From: Oscillospiraceae bacterium | GTDB lineage: Bacteria > Bacillota > Clostridia > Oscillospirales > Ruminococcaceae | Reading direction: 5' to 3' | DNA: 44,217 bases | Assembly (NCBI GenBank): GCA_012729855.1 | Contig: JAAYCI010000084.1 | Coordinates: 1 to 44,217, forward strand | In this document: positions 39,669-44,217 of the stretch, piece by piece | How positions within the stretch are numbered: the first letter of the stretch is position 1 | Layout of the letters: each line of letters begins with the position of its first letter | Position numbers and translations under genes: made by a program | Notes under the pieces: generated by a model | Database searches by the model: none | What the model was told of the DNA's origin: nothing | Seen by the model: only the letters and a program-made list of their open reading frames with translations

Positions 39669-41708
39669 ATGCTTTACCGCCGCTGGAATTTGCGGGAGCA
39701 AGACCCGGAGAAAGCCGCCGTGCTGGCAAAAGCCACCGGCGCGGGGCAGCTATTGTGCAGTGTGCTGGTGGCCCGGGGCATCGACACGCCCGAGGCCGTG
39801 GCGGCGCTGCTGGCCGAGGGCGACAGCCTGCCCGACCCCTTGACCATACGGGATATGGACAGGGCGGTGGCGCGTATCCATACTGCGCTGGAAAACGAAG
39901 AAGCCATTGCCGTGTTTGGCGACTATGACGTGGACGGCATCACCTCCACCGCGCTGATGTATACCTATTTGGAATCGCTGGGGGCCGAGGTGTATTACAA
40001 GCTGCCCAGCCGCAATGATGACGACTATGGGCTGTCGCCCACGGTGGTGGACCAGGTGGCCGACCATGGCATTACGCTGATCATCACGGTGGACAACGGC
40101 ACCACAGCCTTTGAGGCGGCCGAGCGCGCCCGCGAGCGGGGGGTGGGCCTGGTGGTGACCGACCACCACCTGCCCTACGACACCCTGCCCGAGGTGGACG
40201 CACTGGTGAACCCCTGCCGTACCGACGACGACAGCGGGCTGGAGCAGCTGTCGGGCGTGGGGGTGGCGTTTATGCTGCTGGCTGCGCTGGAGGGCTGCCC
40301 GCCGGAAGAGCTGCTGGAAGTGTTTGGCGATTTGGTGGCCGTGGGTACTGTGGCCGACGTGATGAAACTGACGGGCCACAACCGCACCATTGTGCGGGCG
40401 GGGCTGGCCGTGATGCAGGACACCCGCCGCCCGGGCCTGGCCGCGCTGATACGCGCCTGCGGGCTGGGGGATAAGGCGATTACCGCGGAGAATATCAGCT
40501 ACGCGCTGGCGCCCCGGCTGAATGCCGCCGGGCGGATGGACGACGCCACCAGCGCGCTGCAGCTGCTGCTGGCCGAGAGTGACGAAGAGGCCCTGCCCAT
40601 TGTGCAGGGGCTGCAGGATCAGAACGCCGCCCGCCAAAAAGCCGAGGGCGAGATACTGGAAGTGGTGACCCGGGAGATTCAGGACGACCCCGAACTGCAG
40701 CGCTCCCGCGTGCTGATAATAGCCGGGGACGACTGGCACCAGGGTGTGATTGGCATTGTGGCCAGCCGCCTGGTGGACCGCTACGCCAAGCCCGCCATCG
40801 TCATCGCCTTTGAGGGGGACGAGGGCAAGGGCTCGGGGCGGAGCATTGCCGGGTTCTCACTGCATGGGGCCATTGCCTCGTGCGAGGATATTTTGATACG
40901 CTACGGCGGGCACGATTTGGCCGCCGGGTTCTCGATACACCGCGACTATGTGGAGCAGTTCCGCCGGCGGGTGAACAAGTGGGCCATGGACAACGTGCCG
41001 GTGCCCAGCCTGCCCGAGGTGTGGGCCGACACCACCGTGCAGCTGGACGAGCTGAATGTGGAACAGGTGCGCCAGCTGGGCCGCATGGCCCCCTGCGGCA
41101 GCGGCAACCCGGTGCCCCGCTTTTTGGTGCAGAACGCCATGGTGGAGGCGGTGTACGCGGTGAGCGAGGGCCGGCACTGCCGGCTGCGCCTGCGGCAGGG
41201 CAATGGCTGTTTGTATGCCGTGCTGTTTGGCATTGGGCCCGACAAGCTGGCCTACCGCGCGGGCGATATGGTGGACGTGCTGCTGGGGCTATCCCTCTTT
41301 GAGGGGCGGCAGGGCGAGCAGGTATCGGCCAATATCATAGAGGTGCGCCCGGCGGGCATGGGGGAAGACCATGTGGTGCAGAGCGCGCTGTTTGAGAGCT
41401 TTTACGCCGGCTGGCAGCCGCAGACGGAGTCGCAGTCGGTGCTTTTGGCGCCCAGCCGGGACAACACGGTGGCGGTGTACCGTTACCTGAAGAATGGCCA
41501 TGGCGCGGTGCGCTGCAGTGATTTACGGCCGCTGCTCTCCCGCCTGGGTGAGGACAGCACCGGCCGGCTGCTGACATCGCTGGCGGCGCTGGAAGAGCTG
41601 GGGCTGATAGAGCGCGACAAGGAGACCGGCTGCTTCCGCGTGGTAGAGGTGAGCCAAAAGCGCGACTTGGCCGACAGCCTGATGCTGCAGCGGCTGGGGG
41701 TGATGTGA
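39669..41708 (+). CDS. recJ: Single-stranded-DNA-specific exonuclease RecJ (679 aa)
   Basis: DHH-family nuclease acting in recombination and repair. Motifs in order: AVFGDYDVDGITSTAL (about residues 80-95), IITVDNGTTAFEA, VVTDHHLPYD (about 162-171), the SGVGVAF segment, and the DHHA1 motif ILIRYGGHDLAAGFSIH (about 407-423), followed by an OB-fold (about 455-560). A C-terminal winged-helix-like extension (about 590-679: AVRCSDLRPLLSRL, LLTSLAALEELGLIERD) is present, as in Firmicutes RecJ. ATG 39669 follows AAAGGGGGTGG. Its stop overlaps rel (TGATG). Confidence 0.96.
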   Translation: MLYRRWNLREQDPEKAAVLAKATGAGQLLCSVLVARGIDTPEAVAALLAEGDSLPDPLTIRDMDRAVARIHTALENEEAIAVFGDYDVDGITSTALMYTYLESLGAEVYYKLPSRNDDDYGLSPTVVDQVADHGITLIITVDNGTTAFEAAERARERGVGLVVTDHHLPYDTLPEVDALVNPCRTDDDSGLEQLSGVGVAFMLLAALEGCPPEELLEVFGDLVAVGTVADVMKLTGHNRTIVRAGLAVMQDTRRPGLAALIRACGLGDKAITAENISYALAPRLNAAGRMDDATSALQLLLAESDEEALPIVQGLQDQNAARQKAEGEILEVVTREIQDDPELQRSRVLIIAGDDWHQGVIGIVASRLVDRYAKPAIVIAFEGDEGKGSGRSIAGFSLHGAIASCEDILIRYGGHDLAAGFSIHRDYVEQFRRRVNKWAMDNVPVPSLPEVWADTTVQLDELNVEQVRQLGRMAPCGSGNPVPRFLVQNAMVEAVYAVSEGRHCRLRLRQGNGCLYAVLFGIGPDKLAYRAGDMVDVLLGLSLFEGRQGEQVSANIIEVRPAGMGEDHVVQSALFESFYAGWQPQTESQSVLLAPSRDNTVAVYRYLKNGHGAVRCSDLRPLLSRLGEDSTGRLLTSLAALEELGLIERDKETGCFRVVEVSQKRDLADSLMLQRLGVM

Positions 41709-43879
41709 TGGCCGCCCCCGGTGTGAAGCCCATAAGCTACGAGGCGTTCAGGCAGGCCGCCGAAAAGAGCGGCCGGCCCTATGATTTTGAGAAGATAGAC
41801 AAGGCGTATGCCCTGGCCGACGATGCCCACAAGGGGCAGGTGCGGCGCTCGGGCGAGGCCTATGTGAGCCACCCGGTGGCAGTGGCCATGCTGCTGCTGG
41901 ATTTGGGCCTGGACACCGACACCCTGGTGGCCGCGCTGCTGCACGACGTGGTGGAGGACACCGCCTACACGCTGGAGCAGGTGGCCAGCGGCTTTGGCAA
42001 AGACGTGGCCGCGCTGGTGGACGGCGTGACCAAGCTGGGGCGCATCCAGTTTTCCTCCATGGAGGAGCAGCAGGCCGAAAACCTGCGCAAGATGCTGCTG
42101 GCCATGAGCAAGGACGTGCGGGTGATGTTGATAAAGCTGTGCGACCGCCTGCACAATATGCGCACCGCCAGCGCCTGGCCGGAGCAAAAGCAGCGCGACA
42201 AGGCGCTGGAGACGATGGAGGTGTACGCGCCCATCGCCCACCGGCTGGGCATTGCGGGCATCAAGGAAGAGCTGGAAGACCTCAGCCTGCACATTTTGGA
42301 CCCCATTGGCTATGATGAGATTATTGAGCTTTTGGGACAGAAGGCCAAGGCGCAGGAATATGTGGAGTCCATCGCGGCGGCCATACAGGAACGGCTGGCC
42401 GAGAACGACGTACACGACCCCGAGATACGCAGCCGGGTGAAGAGCGTGTACAGCATTTACCGCAAGATGTTTGTGCAGAACCGCAGCTTTGAGGAGATTT
42501 ACGACAAGTACGCGCTGCGCATCATATTGGACACCATCCCTGAGTGCTATACGGCGCTGGGGGTCATTCACGACATGTACCACCCACTGCCCAACCGGTT
42601 CAAGGATTATATCTCCACCCCCAAGCCCAACATGTACCAAAGCCTGCACACCACGGTGATAAGCCACGAGGGTGTGGCCTTTGAGATACAGATACGCACC
42701 CACGAGATGGAGCAGCTGGCCGAGTACGGCGTGGCCGCCCACTGGAAGTACAAGGCCGGCGTGCAGGGGCAGGACAAGCTGGAGGAGCGCCTGGCCTGGG
42801 TGCGCCAGCTGCTGGAGAGCCAGCGGGACAGCGAGGACAGCGGCGATTTGCTTAGGCATATCAAGAGCGAGCTGCTGCCCGAGCAGGTGTATGTGTTTAC
42901 CCCCAAGGGGGATGTGATTGACCTGCCCAGCGGCGCCACGGTGATAGATTTTGCCTATGCGATACACAGTGCGGTGGGCAACCGCATGGTGGGCGCCAAG
43001 GTGAACGGCCGCATTGTGCCCATAGACCACAAGGTGGTGACGGGCGAGGTGATAGACGTGCTGACCGGCAGCGTGGACAAAGGCCCCAGCCGCGATTGGC
43101 TGAACATTGTGACCACGTCGGAAGCGCGCAGCAAGATACGCAACTGGTTTAAAAAAGAACGCAAGGAAGAAAATATTACAGAGGGCAAGACGGCGCTGGA
43201 CAAAGAACTGCGGCGCAGCCTTGTTTCGATACCCGCGGGCGACTATGACGAGCTGATGGAGACGGTGGCCCGCCGCCAGCGGATGAACAGCGCCGAGGAG
43301 ATGTACGGCGCCATTGGCTACGGGGGCATTACCATTGCCCGGCTGATGCCCAAGATAAAGGAAGAATACGCCAAGCTGGTGAAAGCCGGCGACCCCGCCG
43401 AGACCTTTGCCATACCGCCCAAGCCCAAGCAGCAAAAGGCCAGCGAGGGCGTGATTGTGGAAGGGCTGGGCAACGTGCTGATCAAGTTTGCCAAGTGCTG
43501 CAACCCGCTGCCGGGCGATGACATTGTGGGGTTCATCACGCGGGGGTACGGGGTGTCTATCCACAAGCGGGACTGCCACAACGCCAGCGAGGCCAATACC
43601 TCGCCCCGATGGGTGGAGGCGCGCTGGGCCGAGGGTGTGCAGGAGAGCTTTACCTCTACGCTGGAGATAACCGCGCTGGACCGCGACCGGCTGTTTGTGG
43701 ATGTGAGCAGCCTTTTGGCCGACATGCGGGTGCCGGTGTACAGCCTGAGCGCCCGCCGCACCAGCGACGGCAAGGCGGCCATGAACGCCATGATAGGCAT
43801 ACGCAACACCGAGCATTTGAACAACGTGATTGCGCGGCTGCGGCGGATAAAAGATGTGGTGGATATAACCAGAAGCTAG
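41708..43879 (+). CDS. relA: Bifunctional (p)ppGpp synthetase/hydrolase Rel (723 aa)
   Basis: Stringent-response enzyme. HD hydrolase domain with HPVAVAMLLLDLGL and LLHDVVEDT (about residues 55-85). Synthetase domain with SRVKSVYSIYRKMFVQNRSF (about 242-261) and YALRIILDT. TGS domain VYVFTPKGDVIDLPSGATVI (about 393-455). Zinc-finger/ZBD with CCNPLPGDDIVGF and HKRDC (about 597-625), then a C-terminal ACT domain (about 645-723). ATG 41708 overlaps the recJ stop; the adjacent GTG 41705 is one codon earlier. Intact hydrolase and synthetase motifs support a bifunctional enzyme. Confidence 0.96.
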   Translation: MAAPGVKPISYEAFRQAAEKSGRPYDFEKIDKAYALADDAHKGQVRRSGEAYVSHPVAVAMLLLDLGLDTDTLVAALLHDVVEDTAYTLEQVASGFGKDVAALVDGVTKLGRIQFSSMEEQQAENLRKMLLAMSKDVRVMLIKLCDRLHNMRTASAWPEQKQRDKALETMEVYAPIAHRLGIAGIKEELEDLSLHILDPIGYDEIIELLGQKAKAQEYVESIAAAIQERLAENDVHDPEIRSRVKSVYSIYRKMFVQNRSFEEIYDKYALRIILDTIPECYTALGVIHDMYHPLPNRFKDYISTPKPNMYQSLHTTVISHEGVAFEIQIRTHEMEQLAEYGVAAHWKYKAGVQGQDKLEERLAWVRQLLESQRDSEDSGDLLRHIKSELLPEQVYVFTPKGDVIDLPSGATVIDFAYAIHSAVGNRMVGAKVNGRIVPIDHKVVTGEVIDVLTGSVDKGPSRDWLNIVTTSEARSKIRNWFKKERKEENITEGKTALDKELRRSLVSIPAGDYDELMETVARRQRMNSAEEMYGAIGYGGITIARLMPKIKEEYAKLVKAGDPAETFAIPPKPKQQKASEGVIVEGLGNVLIKFAKCCNPLPGDDIVGFITRGYGVSIHKRDCHNASEANTSPRWVEARWAEGVQESFTSTLEITALDRDRLFVDVSSLLADMRVPVYSLSARRTSDGKAAMNAMIGIRNTEHLNNVIARLRRIKDVVDITRS

Positions 43880-43896
43880 TGTGAACGGAGTTCTGT

Positions 43897-44066
43897 GCGC
43901 TTGCAGGTGCGTCGGCCCGGCATTGCCACGTCGGCGCCTGCCACGTGGAAGCGGCAAGCTTCGGCACACTGACGTTGCCCGCCTAGATAAGTGGCTTGTG
44001 CCAGGCGCCGCCGCGCCAGCACCAGGCAACCACACCTGCAAGCGCAGGGCTGCTGATGTGCCGAAG
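43897..44066. repeat. Nested inverted-repeat element after rel
   Basis: Outer arms GCGCTTGCAGGTG (43897-43909) and CACCTGCAAGCGC (44033-44045) are 13-bp perfect inverted repeats 123 bp apart. Inside are CGGCGCCTG/CAGGCGCCG (43932-43940, 44002-44010), GTTGCC/GGCAAC (43974-43979, 44025-44030) and CCACGT/ACGTGG near 43926-43946; a further CTTCGGCACA/TGTGCCGAAG pair (43959-43968, 44057-44066) crosses the outer arm. It contains no supported gene and resembles a non-autonomous element or a strongly folded RNA. Confidence 0.55.
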
Positions 44067-44151
44067 AGATAATAAGCATGAAGTATGGAGTTAGGGCAAC
44101 ACCGCACAGAAAAAGGATGCGGTAAACTCTACGATATGGTAAAATAGGAGC

Positions 44152-44217
44152 ATGAATAAACAGCTAAGCCTGTCGGGGCTAACCGACGAATTGGCTCAGG
44201 CCAAGACGCGCAAAAAA
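44152..44217 (+). CDS. IS5-family transposase, N-terminal fragment cut by the window edge
   Basis: ATG 44152 reads MNKQLSLSGLTDELAQ then KTRKK, the characteristic opening of IS5-family (ISL2/IS1031-like) transposases. AGGAG precedes it with unusually short spacing. The sequence just upstream, starting near 44090 with GTTAGGGCAACACCGCACAG, probably contains the element's left end; ACCGCA/TGCGGT (44101-44106, 44118-44123) is a small inverted pair. Only 22 codons are visible. Confidence 0.75.
   Translation, partial: MNKQLSLSGLTDELAQAKTRKK

Noticed and set aside
43897-44066. Integron attC site
   Set aside because: Nested inverted repeats are present but the paired RYYYAAC and GTTRRRY core sites are not, and there is no integrase or cassette array.
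41483-44107. Very long open frame (874 codons) antisense to recJ and rel
   Set aside because: Typical spurious frame in GC-rich DNA; the opposite strand encodes complete RecJ and Rel with all motifs.

Overview
The window looks like a chromosomal segment of a GC-rich, motile, probably spore-forming member of the Clostridia, most likely Oscillospiraceae/Ruminococcaceae. This rests on strong AGGAGG ribosome binding sites, sigma-A type promoters, a CheV/CheA/CheW/CheR/CheB set, an IspD-IspF fusion, cdaA-cdaR, a bifunctional Rel protein, ComFB and FlhB-like proteins, and Spo0A-box-like sites. No rRNA, tRNA or CRISPR array was recognised. Species-level assignment is not possible from sequence reading alone.

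Layout. (1) 1-9.4 kb is an accessory island. It has the edge of an IS3-family transposase, three AT-rich small membrane protein genes, a short direct-repeat patch, and a minus-strand operon of four tail-fibre/surface-protein-like genes. Three of those share one N-terminal module, and one ends in a Peptidase_S74 chaperone. Next come a truncated Rhs/YD-repeat gene, and an excisionase/XRE operon divergent from a second XRE regulator with overlapping back-to-back promoters, like a phage switch. No capsid, terminase or integrase genes are present. (2) 9.4-9.6 kb holds a promoter with four helically phased Spo0A-box-like repeats. (3) 9.7-14.1 kb is potABCD (minus strand) with a consensus promoter and a long, hairpin-rich leader. 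(4) 14.1-16.7 kb has a TetR regulator with twin operators, a co-transcribed radical SAM protein and a flavodoxin-like reductase. (5) 16.8-25.0 kb is a minus-strand motility and signalling block: a YuxH-type EAL-HDOD protein, CheV, a large FtsA/PilM-like actin-fold protein with tandem beta-grasp-like modules, a PilZ protein, ComFB, an FlhB C-domain protein and a FliK-like protein. (6) 25.3-31.1 kb is cheA-cheW-cheR-cheB on the plus strand, followed by a 3-hydroxyacyl-CoA dehydrogenase. (7) 31.1-34.2 kb has a small IS3-like palindromic element and a copper ATPase gene whose 3' end carries an apparent internal start for a CopZ-sized chaperone. (8) 34.2-43.9 kb is plus-strand housekeeping: ispDF, cdaA-cdaR, an FAD oxidoreductase, recJ and rel. 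(9) The right end holds a nested-palindrome element and the first codons of an IS5-family transposase.

How the genes work together. The 16.8-30.0 kb genes form one functional theme: chemotaxis phosphorelay and adaptation (CheA/W/V/R/B), flagellar secretion control (FliK-like, FlhB-like) and probable c-di-GMP inputs (PilZ, EAL-HDOD). The plus-strand housekeeping block joins c-di-AMP synthesis to (p)ppGpp metabolism and DNA repair, with cdaA/cdaR/oxidoreductase and recJ/rel each tightly coupled. The island at the left is the most atypical part. The most testable new ideas are the copA-internal copZ start, the tail-fibre paralogue operon, the Spo0A-box array, the potABCD leader and the beta-grasp FtsA-like protein.
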